From contig NZ_JANHLC010000011.1 of NCBI RefSeq assembly GCF_028682395.1, positions 62,001 to 126,000 of the forward strand: a stretch of DNA of 64,000 nucleotides. The letters run 5' to 3'. The notes below the pieces were generated by a model. That model saw nothing but the letters and a program-made list of their open reading frames with translations, was not told the DNA's origin and ran no database searches. Source of the stretch: Pseudomonas putida (GTDB lineage Bacteria > Pseudomonadota > Gammaproteobacteria > Pseudomonadales > Pseudomonadaceae). Both the position numbers and the translations under genes were made by a program. Of this stretch, positions 16,308 through 24,133 are shown one piece after another (position 1 is the first letter of the stretch; each line of letters opens with the position of its first letter).

Positions 16308-16462
16308 GGGTGCGGTCCCTACAAAATTTGGCCGATTCTAAAAGACATCGCCGGGAATGGAAAACCGGAACTGTACTGTCCGCTGTTCGCCCATAAAACG
16401 GTCACCTTCGCCGAATCGCGAGCTAAGCCGGCTTGCCGTTTAAAAAACACATACGTATATTT

Positions 16463-16483
16463 TGGAATCAAGTTCCATAAAAT
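16463..16483 (+). promoter_or_regulatory. IclR-type operator plus -10 element of the flavoprotein gene
   Basis: TGGAATCAAGTTCCA (16463-16477) is the most symmetric of the three copies and abuts TAAAAT (16478-16483), 24 bases upstream of the flavoprotein ATG. It also lies in the iclR-flavoprotein divergent gap, so it could serve autoregulation of iclR. Confidence 0.7.
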
Positions 16484-16507
16484 CAACAAATCCGGATACT
16501 GCTGCCC

Positions 16508-18232
16508 ATGCCTGCCTCGCCTTCTTTTCCCCAAGAACTCGACTGCGACGTGCTGATCGTCGGCTCCGGCGCGGCCGGATTGTCCGCCGCCGTGACCGCC
16601 GCCTGGCATGGCCAGAAAGTCATCGTGGTCGAGAAGGACCCGGTCTTCGGCGGTGCCACCGCCTGGTCCGGCGGCTGGGCCTGGGTGCCTTGCAACCCGT
16701 TGGCACAGCGCGCCGGGATCATCGAGGATGTCGAGTTACCGCGCACCTACCTGCGCCATGAGCTGGGCGAACGTTACAATCCGGCCATCATCGACGCCTT
16801 CCTCGAAGCGGGTCCGAACATGGTCAGCTTCTTCGAGCGCCATACCGCGCTGCAGTTTGCCGACGGCAATGGCATCGCCGACATCCATGGCGATACGCCC
16901 GGTGCCGGCACCGGTGGTCGCTCGGTGATCGCCGCGCCCTACGATGCCCGCCACATCAACCGCAAACTGCTCGACCGGCTGCGCAGGACGATGCGCGAGA
17001 CCTCCTTCATGGGCATGCCGATCATGGCCGGCGCCGATCTCTCGGCCTTTCTCAACCTAACCCGCTCCTGGTCGGCCGCCTGGCATGTGACTCGCCGCTT
17101 CAGCCGGCACCTGCTCGACCTGGCGCTGCGGGGTCGCGCCCTGCAACTGGTCAATGGTGTCGCGCTGGTGGGCCGCCTGGCCAAATCCGCCGAAGACCTG
17201 GGCGTGCAGCTCTGGGAATCGGCCCCGGTCAGCGAACTGCTGTACCAGGACCTGCGAGTCTGTGGCGCGGTGGTCAACAGCGCCAACGGCCCCGTGCGCA
17301 TCCAGGCCCGTCGGGGCGTGGTGCTCGCGGCGGGCGGTTTTGCCAACGATATCGAGCGGCGCAAGGCGCTGTTTCCACGGACTCCCACCGGCCACGAACA
17401 CCTGGCCCTGCCGCCCGTGGCCGTGTCCGGCGATGGCCTGCGCCTGGGCGAAAGCGTTGGCGCGCAGGTCGAGACCGACCTGCACTCCCCCGTGGCTTGG
17501 GCGCCGGTTTCACGGGTGCCCCATGCCGACGGCAGCCTTGGTCACTTCCCCCATATCATCGAGCGGGCCAAGCCCGGGATCATCGGCGTGCTGAGCAATG
17601 GTCAACGCTTCGTCAATGAAGCCGATGGCTATTTCGACTATGTGAGCGCCATGGTCGCCAACGCCCCGGCCGGCGAGGAAGTCGCGTCCTGGCTGATCTG
17701 CAGCCATGCCTTCCAGCGCCGCTATGGCCTGGGCATGTCCCGGCCGTTTCCAGTGCCGCTCGCGCCCTTTATCCGCAGCGGCTATCTCAAGCGTGGCGCT
17801 ACGCTCGAAGCCCTGGCCGATGCCTGCGGGATCGACCGCAATGGGCTGACCAGCACCGTGGCGCAGTACAACCAGCACGCCCGCCATGGCGAAGACCCGC
17901 TCTTCGGGCGCGGCTCGACCCCTTACAACCGCAAGCAGGGCGACGCCTTGCACTCGCCCAACCCGTGCGTGGCGCCCATCGAGCAAGGCCCCTTCTATGC
18001 GGTGAAAGTCGAGCCGGGCTGCTTCGGCACCTTTGCCGGCCTCAAGGTCAATGCCCAGGCCCAAGTGCTCGATCCGCATGGCCAGGCCATCAGCGGGCTC
18101 TACGCCGCAGGCGGTGACATGGCCAGCATCATGGGCGGCCACTACCCGGCAGGCGGCATCAACCTCGGGCCGGCGCTGACCTTCGGCTATATCGCCGCAC
18201 GTCATATCGCCGGCGTTCGCGATTACGAGTAA
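16508..18232 (+). CDS. FAD-binding dehydrogenase, 3-ketosteroid-dehydrogenase / fumarate-reductase flavoprotein family
   Basis: 574 aa. The N-terminal dinucleotide fold is V-G-S-G-A-A-G-L-S-A-A-V, followed by V-V-E-K-D-P-x-F-G-G-A-T-A-W-S-G-G. The C-terminal flavin loop is G-L-Y-A-A-G-G-D-M and P-A-G-G-I-N-L-G-P-A-L. Relatives introduce or remove C=C bonds next to a carbonyl in rings (KstD) or in dicarboxylates. Here such an enzyme could desaturate or aromatise a cyclic keto-acid made by the dehydrogenases nearby. There is no Tat or Sec signal, so it is cytoplasmic. It is followed at 12 bases by an aldo/keto reductase, so the two form an operon. The substrate is inferred only from context. 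Confidence 0.88.
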   Translation: MPASPSFPQELDCDVLIVGSGAAGLSAAVTAAWHGQKVIVVEKDPVFGGATAWSGGWAWVPCNPLAQRAGIIEDVELPRTYLRHELGERYNPAIIDAFLEAGPNMVSFFERHTALQFADGNGIADIHGDTPGAGTGGRSVIAAPYDARHINRKLLDRLRRTMRETSFMGMPIMAGADLSAFLNLTRSWSAAWHVTRRFSRHLLDLALRGRALQLVNGVALVGRLAKSAEDLGVQLWESAPVSELLYQDLRVCGAVVNSANGPVRIQARRGVVLAAGGFANDIERRKALFPRTPTGHEHLALPPVAVSGDGLRLGESVGAQVETDLHSPVAWAPVSRVPHADGSLGHFPHIIERAKPGIIGVLSNGQRFVNEADGYFDYVSAMVANAPAGEEVASWLICSHAFQRRYGLGMSRPFPVPLAPFIRSGYLKRGATLEALADACGIDRNGLTSTVAQYNQHARHGEDPLFGRGSTPYNRKQGDALHSPNPCVAPIEQGPFYAVKVEPGCFGTFAGLKVNAQAQVLDPHGQAISGLYAAGGDMASIMGGHYPAGGINLGPALTFGYIAARHIAGVRDYE

Positions 18233-18244
18233 AGGAGATCAACC

Positions 18245-19093
18245 ATGCCGCGCAGCATTAATGTCCCCCTGCTGACCCACCATGGCCTGAAGCTGCCCAA
18301 GCTGGGCCTGGGGACCTGGCCGATGCTCGGCGAAGCCTGTACTGCGGCCGTCGAGCAGGCCCTGGCCCTCGGCTATCGCCACATCGATACCGCCGCTGCC
18401 TACCACAACGAAGCCGCCGTCGGCCTGGCCCTACAGGCCGGCGGCGTGCCGCGCGAACAACTGCATATCACCAGCAAGGTCTGGTGGGACCAACTGCAGC
18501 CCGATGCACTGCGCCGCTCCTTGGACAACAGCCTGAGCGCCCTGCGCAGCGACTATGTCGACCTGTTCATGATCCACTGGCCGGGCCAGGATTGGGACCT
18601 GCGCCAAACCATCGAGGCGCTGGTCGCCGTGCAGGAGCAGGGGCTGACACGGACAATCGGCGTGGCCAATTTCCCCTTGGCGCTGCTGCGCCAGACGGTC
18701 GAAGAACTGGGCGCGCCACTGGCCGCGATTCAGGTCGAGTACCACGTCCTGCTGGGCCAGGACCGCCTGCTCGACTACGCCCGCCAGCACGATATGGCCC
18801 TGATCGCCTACAGCCCCCTGGCGCGCAACAAGGTCTCGCAGATCCCCCAGATCCAGCAGATCGCCGCACGCCATGGGGTACTGCCCACCCAGGTAGCGCT
18901 GCAATGGCTGCTGGAGCAGGACAATGTCGCGGCGATTCCCAAGGCAGCCAGCCATGCCAATCAACTGGCCAACCTGGAGTCGCTCAACCTGAGGCTCGAC
19001 GAGCAGGATCGCGCCCTGATTGCCAGCCTGGCCAAAGACCAGCGCCAGGTCAGCCCGGACTTTGCCCCGCAATGGGACACACCGCAGCGCTGA
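18245..19093 (+). CDS. Aldo/keto reductase (2,5-diketogluconate-reductase-like)
   Basis: 282 aa with an excellent AAAGGAG before the ATG. The catalytic tetrad of the AKR family is visible: Asp and Tyr in H-I-D-T-A-A-A-Y-H-N-E, Lys in I-T-S-K-V-W-W-D and His in F-M-I-H-W-P-G. The NADPH pocket is represented by A-I-P-K-A-A-S. It resembles DkgB-type reductases. Located 12 bases after the flavoprotein gene, it most likely reduces a keto intermediate of the IclR-controlled pathway. Confidence 0.88.
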   Translation: MPRSINVPLLTHHGLKLPKLGLGTWPMLGEACTAAVEQALALGYRHIDTAAAYHNEAAVGLALQAGGVPREQLHITSKVWWDQLQPDALRRSLDNSLSALRSDYVDLFMIHWPGQDWDLRQTIEALVAVQEQGLTRTIGVANFPLALLRQTVEELGAPLAAIQVEYHVLLGQDRLLDYARQHDMALIAYSPLARNKVSQIPQIQQIAARHGVLPTQVALQWLLEQDNVAAIPKAASHANQLANLESLNLRLDEQDRALIASLAKDQRQVSPDFAPQWDTPQR

Positions 19094-19103
19094 ATATTCA
19101 GGC

Positions 19104-19143
19104 AAAAAACGGGGGCGGACGCCAAGCGTCCACCCCCGTTTTT
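19104..19143. terminator. Bidirectional terminator between the aldo/keto reductase and pcaG
   Basis: An A-run, then ACGGGGG-C-GGACGC (19110-19122) pairing with GCGTCC-A-CCCCCGT (19126-19139) across a 3-base loop, followed by a T-run. The near-perfect 14-bp stem has A/T tails on both sides, so it works for both converging transcripts. Confidence 0.88.
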
Positions 19144-19154
19144 CAACGTACGAC

Positions 19155-19760
19155 TCAGAAGTCGAAGAACACCGTCTCGCCTTCACCCTGGATGCGGATA
19201 TCGAAACGATAGGCGGTCTTGCCGTCCACTTCGCAACGTTGGGCGACCAGGGTTTCACGCCGTGGCGGCTGCTCGATCAGGTTCAGCACCGGGCACTGGG
19301 CGTTGGCCTCGCTTTCATCGCTGAAATACAGCCGGGTTTGCAGGTGGATATTGATCCCGCGGGCAAACAACGACACGTTGATATGCGGCGCCATCGGCAC
19401 GCCAGCGGCGTTTTTCACCACGCCCGGCTTGATGGTTTCCAGGGTCCAGCCACCGGAATCGAACGTCGTTGCGGTGCGGCCGAAGCTGTTGAAAGCTTTT
19501 TCCGAATCGAACGCCTCGTCATAGACGCCCTCGTGGTTGGCCTGCCAGAACTCGAGGAACGAATCACGCACCAGGTGGCCATTGCCGTCGTAGACATTGC
19601 CGACCAGCAGGATGTGCTCGCCAGGCGCCTGGGGCTTGGCCATCCGGTTCCAGATTTCATCCGGGCGCGGCGGGTTGCCGGCGGCCTCCAGGGCCAGGCC
19701 GATATGCACGTAGGGGCCAGCGGTCTGGGACGGGGTTTCCGTAAGCAGTTGGATAGGCAT
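19155..19760 (-). CDS. pcaG: Protocatechuate 3,4-dioxygenase alpha subunit
   Basis: 201 aa from ATG 19760 (GAGGA 8 bases upstream), 11 bases after the pcaH stop. It belongs to the intradiol dioxygenase family with the short N-terminal P-S-Q-T-A-G-P-Y motif, the G-x-V-Y-D-G-N-G core and A-P-H-I-N-V-S-L-F-A-R-G. As the alpha chain it lacks the iron ligands and pairs with PcaH to cleave protocatechuate to 3-carboxy-cis,cis-muconate. It takes the product of QuiC into the beta-ketoadipate pathway. Confidence 0.96.
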   Translation of the reverse strand: MPIQLLTETPSQTAGPYVHIGLALEAAGNPPRPDEIWNRMAKPQAPGEHILLVGNVYDGNGHLVRDSFLEFWQANHEGVYDEAFDSEKAFNSFGRTATTFDSGGWTLETIKPGVVKNAAGVPMAPHINVSLFARGINIHLQTRLYFSDESEANAQCPVLNLIEQPPRRETLVAQRCEVDGKTAYRFDIRIQGEGETVFFDF

Positions 19761-19771
19761 GGTCGGCGTCC

Positions 19772-20491
19772 TCAGCAGTTTTCGAAGTGGGTCTTGCGCT
19801 GGCCACGCAGCACGATGTCGAAGCGATAAGCCAGGCAATCCATGGGATTGGCATTGCTCATGTCAAGCCGCGCAATCAGGCTTTCCACTGCTTGCGGGTT
19901 GGCGATCGACTTGACGATCGGGCACATCGGGATCAGCGGATCCCCTTCGAAATACAGCTGGGTAATCAGGCGGGTCGAAATCGACGGGCCGCTGATGGAG
20001 AAGTGGATATGGGCCGGACGCCAGTCATTCGGCCCATTGCGCCATGGGTACGGGCCCGGCTTGACGGTGCGGAAGCTGTAATAGCCGTCACGGTCGGTCA
20101 GGGCACGGCCAACGCCGCCGAAATTGGGGTCCAGGGGCGCCAGGTAGCGGTCGTTCTTGTGACGGTAGCGGCCGCCGGCATTGGCCTGCCACATTTCCAC
20201 CAGGGTATGGGGGATCGGCGTGCCGTACTGGTCGCACACCCGTCCGGAAACGATGATCCGCTCGCCAACCGGCAAGCCGCCATTGTTGAAGTTGAGCAAC
20301 AGATCGTTATCGAACTGACCCATCTTGAGATGGGAGAAGTCCGGGCCACTGGTTTCGCTGACCGACTGGGGAATGCTCACCAGCGCCTGGCGCGGGGAGC
20401 GCGGGATGGAGGTCTTGTAGTCGGGCGTCAGGGCCTTGGGGTGCCAGTTGCGATCACGGATATTGAAGCGACGGCTGTCTGCATCAGACAT
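19772..20491 (-). CDS. pcaH: Protocatechuate 3,4-dioxygenase beta subunit
   Basis: 239 aa; ATG 20491 has AGGAGA upstream. The non-heme Fe(III) ligands are all present: Tyr109 (G-G-R-Y-R), Tyr148 (G-P-Y-P-W), His161 and His163 (P-A-H-I-H-F). Without the initial Met these are 108/147/160/162, matching the known Pseudomonas enzyme. The C-terminus has the family Y-R-F-D-I-V-L-R-G-Q-x-x-T-x-F-E. It is the first gene of a pcaHG operon with a PcaQ-box-like palindrome about 90 bases upstream of the start. Confidence 0.97.
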   Translation of the reverse strand: MSDADSRRFNIRDRNWHPKALTPDYKTSIPRSPRQALVSIPQSVSETSGPDFSHLKMGQFDNDLLLNFNNGGLPVGERIIVSGRVCDQYGTPIPHTLVEMWQANAGGRYRHKNDRYLAPLDPNFGGVGRALTDRDGYYSFRTVKPGPYPWRNGPNDWRPAHIHFSISGPSISTRLITQLYFEGDPLIPMCPIVKSIANPQAVESLIARLDMSNANPMDCLAYRFDIVLRGQRKTHFENC

Positions 20492-20580
20492 GTCGTTCTC
20501 CTGTTGTTGGTTTTTATGGAGGGCTGGCGCGCAGTCTCCCCCAACCCAACCCCGGCCGATAGTGAAACCCCGGCCCTCAT

Positions 20581-20600
20581 CCATAACCAAAAGGTTATGG
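20581..20600 (-). promoter_or_regulatory. PcaQ-box-like palindrome upstream of pcaHG
   Basis: CCATAACC (20581-20588) and GGTTATGG (20593-20600) flank a 4-base AAAA centre, a perfect 20-bp dyad. The core ATAACC-N4-GGTTAT matches, as I recall it, the PcaQ consensus ATAACC-N4-GGTTAA reported in rhizobia, and has LysR T-N11-A geometry. It overlaps the pcaQ stop codon (20595-20597) and sits 90-110 bases upstream of the pcaH start, a normal activator position. Confidence 0.75.
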
Positions 20601-21524
20601 ATAGCGCCCCTCGCGATAGTCACCCCCCACCTCGCGCACCACCTCCAATGCCCATTGCGCGGCCAAGGACAATGGCAGGCTGGCATTGCTGGAAATACCC
20701 ACCGACCCGCCCGGCTCGCGTTGGCCCAGATCGATCTCGTACAGGTCGCCACTGGCCAGGTCGAGGCGGACCGCATCCAGCGGCGCGATCCACAGCGCCT
20801 CGCTGCACAGCACATAACGTCGGCTCAAAGGCACCGAGAGGGTTTCCAGGCGCTGACGCGACTGGCTGATGCCGCACTGCACGAACAAGCTGTCGGCAAA
20901 CCGGCGGATCGTCGTTCCCGCCAACGGCAGGACCAGGGGATAACGCTCCAGGGCATGCAGGTCGAGCACGCCCGCCAGCAGCGGATGCCCGGCCCGGGCC
21001 ACCAGCGTCATGGACTCGCTGTACAGATGTTCGAAGTTCAGCCCCTGGATCTCCGGGCTGTCGGTCATGCGGCCGATCACCAAATCCACATCGCCGACCC
21101 GAAGCTGGGACAACAGATAAGCGCTGGGCCCCGTCACCACACTGACCACCAGCGCCGGGTGACGCTCATGCAGGCGGCGCACCACCTCGGGCACCAGCAG
21201 GCTTTCCACCGTCGACAACACCCCGAGCCGCACCAGCCCCGCCGCATACTCGCCGCCGCGCAAGGCATTGACGCCATTGCGCAGCGCCTCGACCGAAGGC
21301 CCGGCGTAGCGCAAAAAGGCCACCCCGGCCTCGGTCAGGCTGACCCCGCTCTTGCTGCGTATAAACAGCGCAGCCTCGACCAGGCTTTCCAGTTCCTTGA
21401 GCGTCTTCGACATCGCCGGCTGGCTGACCGCCAAGACATCCGCCGCCCGCGCCAGGCTGCCTTGGCGGGCCATTTCGAGAAAGCACACGAGATGGCGGAA
21501 CTTGATGCGGGTATCGATATTCAC
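20595..21524 (-). CDS. pcaQ: LysR-family activator of protocatechuate dioxygenase genes
   Basis: 309 aa from a GTG start. The N-terminal winged helix (I-K-F-R-H-L-V-C-F-L-E-M-A-R-Q-G-S-L-A-R-A-A-D-V-L-A-V-S-Q-P-A-M-S-K) matches PcaQ/CbL-type LysR regulators, followed by the two-lobe co-inducer domain. It lies directly upstream of pcaHG in the same direction. In rhizobia PcaQ activates pca genes with beta-carboxymuconate-type intermediates as co-inducers. The same-strand order here differs from the divergent order described there. Confidence 0.9.
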   Translation of the reverse strand: MNIDTRIKFRHLVCFLEMARQGSLARAADVLAVSQPAMSKTLKELESLVEAALFIRSKSGVSLTEAGVAFLRYAGPSVEALRNGVNALRGGEYAAGLVRLGVLSTVESLLVPEVVRRLHERHPALVVSVVTGPSAYLLSQLRVGDVDLVIGRMTDSPEIQGLNFEHLYSESMTLVARAGHPLLAGVLDLHALERYPLVLPLAGTTIRRFADSLFVQCGISQSRQRLETLSVPLSRRYVLCSEALWIAPLDAVRLDLASGDLYEIDLGQREPGGSVGISSNASLPLSLAAQWALEVVREVGGDYREGRYP

Positions 21525-21672
21525 AGGAGCTACAGTTCCAGGGCGAGTTCGACTCTATGATGCCGGTAGCCGCGGCAAGCTCCAAGCGGCAAGCGACCGG
21601 TTAAAAGCACTACACTCACGGTTGGCGGCACTGGCAGCCAAGATCCTGATTCTACTCTTTGAGAATTTGCAC

Positions 21673-22560
21673 ATGCTTTGGAAAAAAGGGCGGCGCAGCG
21701 ACAACGTGGTGGATGCCCGGGGCGACAGCAGCGCAGGCGGCGGGCCACGGTTTGGGGGCGGCAAGGGGCTGAGCCTGACAGCCGTGGTGCTGATCGTCGG
21801 CTTTGGGTTGCTGACCGGGCAGGATCCACTACAGATTCTCGGCCAACTGGCCGGGCAGATGGGTGAGCAGACTGCCCCCACCACCGTGCAGACGCGCAAG
21901 GCCCCACCGGCCAATGACGAGGGAGCGGACTTTGTCCGGGTGATCCTCGCCGATACCGAGGACACCTGGGGCGAGATCTTCCAGCAGGCCGGCCGACAAT
22001 ATAAGAACCCGACCCTGGTGCTGTTCAGCAACCGGGTCAATTCCGCCTGCGGCCTGGCCTCTTCGGCCACCGGCCCGTTCTATTGCCCGGCCGACCAGAA
22101 GGTCTATCTGGACCTGGCGTTCTTCCAGGAAATGGCCCAACGCTTCAAGGCGGCCGGCGACTTTGCCCAGGCCTATGTGATCGCCCATGAAGTCGGCCAC
22201 CATGTACAGACCTTGCTCGGGGTTTCCGCGAAAATCCAGGCCGCCCGCCAGCAGGGGCGCCGGATGGAAGGCGATGGCGGGCTGCTGGTGCGCCAGGAAC
22301 TGCAGGCGGACTGCCTGGCCGGTGTCTGGGCCTATCACGGCCAGCAGCGGATGAACTGGCTGGAGCCCGGGGATATCGATGAAGCCTTGAATGCCGCCAA
22401 TGCCATTGGCGACGACCGCCTGCAACAGCAGGGCCAGGGCCGCGTGGTACCGGACTCCTTTACCCACGGCACGTCTGCCCAGCGGGTACGCTGGTTCAAG
22501 ACCGGTTTTTCCCAGGGCCAGGTCAGCCAGTGCGACACCTTCAACGCCAAGAGTCTGTAA
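21673..22560 (+). CDS. Neutral zinc metallopeptidase (YpfJ family), membrane-anchored
   Basis: 295 aa; the ATG at 21673 follows a run of open frame but is the first that gives the family's N-terminus (M-L-W-K-K-G-R-R-S-D-N-V-V-D-x-R). A single transmembrane helix near residues 35-55 anchors it, and the rest should be periplasmic. The zinc site is His172-Glu173-x-x-His176 (A-H-E-V-G-H-H), with a downstream Glu in R-Q-E-L-Q-A-D-C-L-A-G-V-W. Cysteines in S-A-C-G-L and F-Y-C-P are family-conserved. The physiological substrate of this family is not known to me. Confidence 0.9.
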   Translation: MLWKKGRRSDNVVDARGDSSAGGGPRFGGGKGLSLTAVVLIVGFGLLTGQDPLQILGQLAGQMGEQTAPTTVQTRKAPPANDEGADFVRVILADTEDTWGEIFQQAGRQYKNPTLVLFSNRVNSACGLASSATGPFYCPADQKVYLDLAFFQEMAQRFKAAGDFAQAYVIAHEVGHHVQTLLGVSAKIQAARQQGRRMEGDGGLLVRQELQADCLAGVWAYHGQQRMNWLEPGDIDEALNAANAIGDDRLQQQGQGRVVPDSFTHGTSAQRVRWFKTGFSQGQVSQCDTFNAKSL

Positions 22561-23543
22561 CCCTGAGGCCCGCGCGGCTCGCCGTGTTCGCCGCGCTGTG
22601 GATAACCTGCGCCGCAGCCCACGCCGCCAGCGAACACGGGGTCAAGGTCATCAGCCCGCAACGCTTGGCGCTGGAAGGCGCCGAGCTGAGCATCGGCCTG
22701 AGCCAGAACTGGAACCAGCCGCTGCCGGCTATCCAGCGTGCACTGATTATCATCCATGGCCGCCTGCGCAATGCCCAGACCTATCTGGGCAGCGCCGAGC
22801 AGGCCGCCGCCCGGGCCGGGCAGTCGAGCAACACCCTGATCATCGCCCCGCAGTTTCTCAACCCGCTCGATACCGCTCGCCATCCACTGCCGGACACGCT
22901 GCTGCGCTGGCACGCCAATGACTGGATGGCCGGCGAGCCCGCGCTCGGGCCAATCCCATTGAGTTCCTACGCAGTACTGGATGCCATCCTTCAGCGCTTG
23001 AGTGACCGACGCCGGTTTCCCAGACTCAAGGACATCGTCATCGCCGGGCATTCCGGCGGCGCCCAGGTGGTGCAGCGCTATGCCCTGCTCGGGCACTGGA
23101 GCCCGCCACCCGGCCTGCGCCTGCGCTATGTGATCGCCAATCCGTCGTCCTATGCCTGGTTCGATACCCGCCGTCCGGCGCCGGGGTTCGATCCCGCAAC
23201 CTGCCCTGGTTTCAATACGTGGAAGTACGGCCTGAAACAGTTGCCGGCCTACGCGAACGGGAAGAGCCCCGCATCGCTAGAAAAAACCTATGCACAGCGC
23301 GCTATCACCTACCTGCTCGGCCAGAACGACACCGATCCAAATCATCCGGCGCTGGACAAAAGCTGTGCCGCCCAAGCCCAGGGAGCTTATCGGCTGATTC
23401 GTGGGCACAACTTCTTCGACATGCTGCGCCAGCGCCATGGGCAGGGCTTGGCCCAACGTCTGGTCGAGGTGCCGGGCGTGGGGCATAACGGCGACCAAAT
23501 GTTCACGTCGCCCGAGGGCCAGGCGGCGTTGTTTGGCCGCTAG
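22530..23543 (+). CDS. Secreted alpha/beta-hydrolase-fold protein
   Basis: 337 aa from a GTG that overlaps the metallopeptidase end by 31 bases (AGG 7 bases upstream). The N-terminus is a Sec signal peptide (L-A-V-F-A-A-L-W-I-T-C-A-A-A-H-A). The nucleophile elbow is G-H-S175-G-G in I-V-I-A-G-H-S-G-G-A-Q-V-V, the oxyanion region I-I-H-G-R is near residue 72, and a C-terminal V-G-H-N-G-D supplies the His. It is probably a periplasmic esterase-like enzyme; the substrate is unknown. Translational coupling with the preceding peptidase suggests they are made together. Confidence 0.82.
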   Translation: MRHLQRQESVTLRPARLAVFAALWITCAAAHAASEHGVKVISPQRLALEGAELSIGLSQNWNQPLPAIQRALIIIHGRLRNAQTYLGSAEQAAARAGQSSNTLIIAPQFLNPLDTARHPLPDTLLRWHANDWMAGEPALGPIPLSSYAVLDAILQRLSDRRRFPRLKDIVIAGHSGGAQVVQRYALLGHWSPPPGLRLRYVIANPSSYAWFDTRRPAPGFDPATCPGFNTWKYGLKQLPAYANGKSPASLEKTYAQRAITYLLGQNDTDPNHPALDKSCAAQAQGAYRLIRGHNFFDMLRQRHGQGLAQRLVEVPGVGHNGDQMFTSPEGQAALFGR

Positions 23544-24133
23544 CGCGCCAGCATTCGCTGCAGGGCCCGGCAATCCTCGGCATGCCAGTCGGTCAGCTCC
23601 GGCCAGGGATTGTCTGGCAGATTGACCAGCACGCTGTGTGCGCCCGCCGCCCGCGCGCAATCGAGGTCGAAACGGTAGTCACCGACCATCACCATGCGCG
23701 GCGGCGCCACATCCCAGGCTTGCGCCAGCTTGAGCAGGCCACCGGGATCGGGCTTGGGTGGCGCATCTTCGCGGCCCAGTACATCCTCCACCGCAAAGCA
23801 GTCCGCCAGGCCAATCGCTTGCAGGGTGACATGGGCCAGCTCGCGGGCATTGCGGGTCAGGATCCCCAGGCGATGACCGCGTGCGACTAAGTCCTGCACC
23901 AGCTCGACGGCCCCCGGTGCCGCTTGTGCCCCCAATGCCAGCTCGCGCTCGTGCTCCAGCAGCCAGGCATGCTTGGCGGCCGCTTCGTCAACCGGCAACG
24001 CGGCCAGGTGGGTGAGAATATCGTCCTCGGGCGGGATCTGCAGGGCCACCTTGATCGCCGGAAAATCATGCACGGCAAGGGTCAGGGTGCCGTCCATATC
24101 GAAGACCCAGTGACGGATGTCACAAAGCTTCAT
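23540..24133 (-). CDS. HAD-superfamily phosphatase (subfamily IA)
   Basis: 197 aa. Motif I is F-D-M-D-G-T-L-T, motif II I-L-T-R-N, motif III K in P-P-K-P-D, and motif IV V-G-D-Y-R-F-D. It is a Mg-dependent phosphatase of unknown substrate, similar in size to phosphoglycolate or nucleotide phosphatases. The ATG overlaps the tesB stop (ATGA), so it is co-transcribed with tesB. Its TAG stop shares a CTAG tetramer with the stop of the converging hydrolase gene. Confidence 0.88.
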   Translation of the reverse strand: MKLCDIRHWVFDMDGTLTLAVHDFPAIKVALQIPPEDDILTHLAALPVDEAAAKHAWLLEHERELALGAQAAPGAVELVQDLVARGHRLGILTRNARELAHVTLQAIGLADCFAVEDVLGREDAPPKPDPGGLLKLAQAWDVAPPRMVMVGDYRFDLDCARAAGAHSVLVNLPDNPWPELTDWHAEDCRALQRMLAR

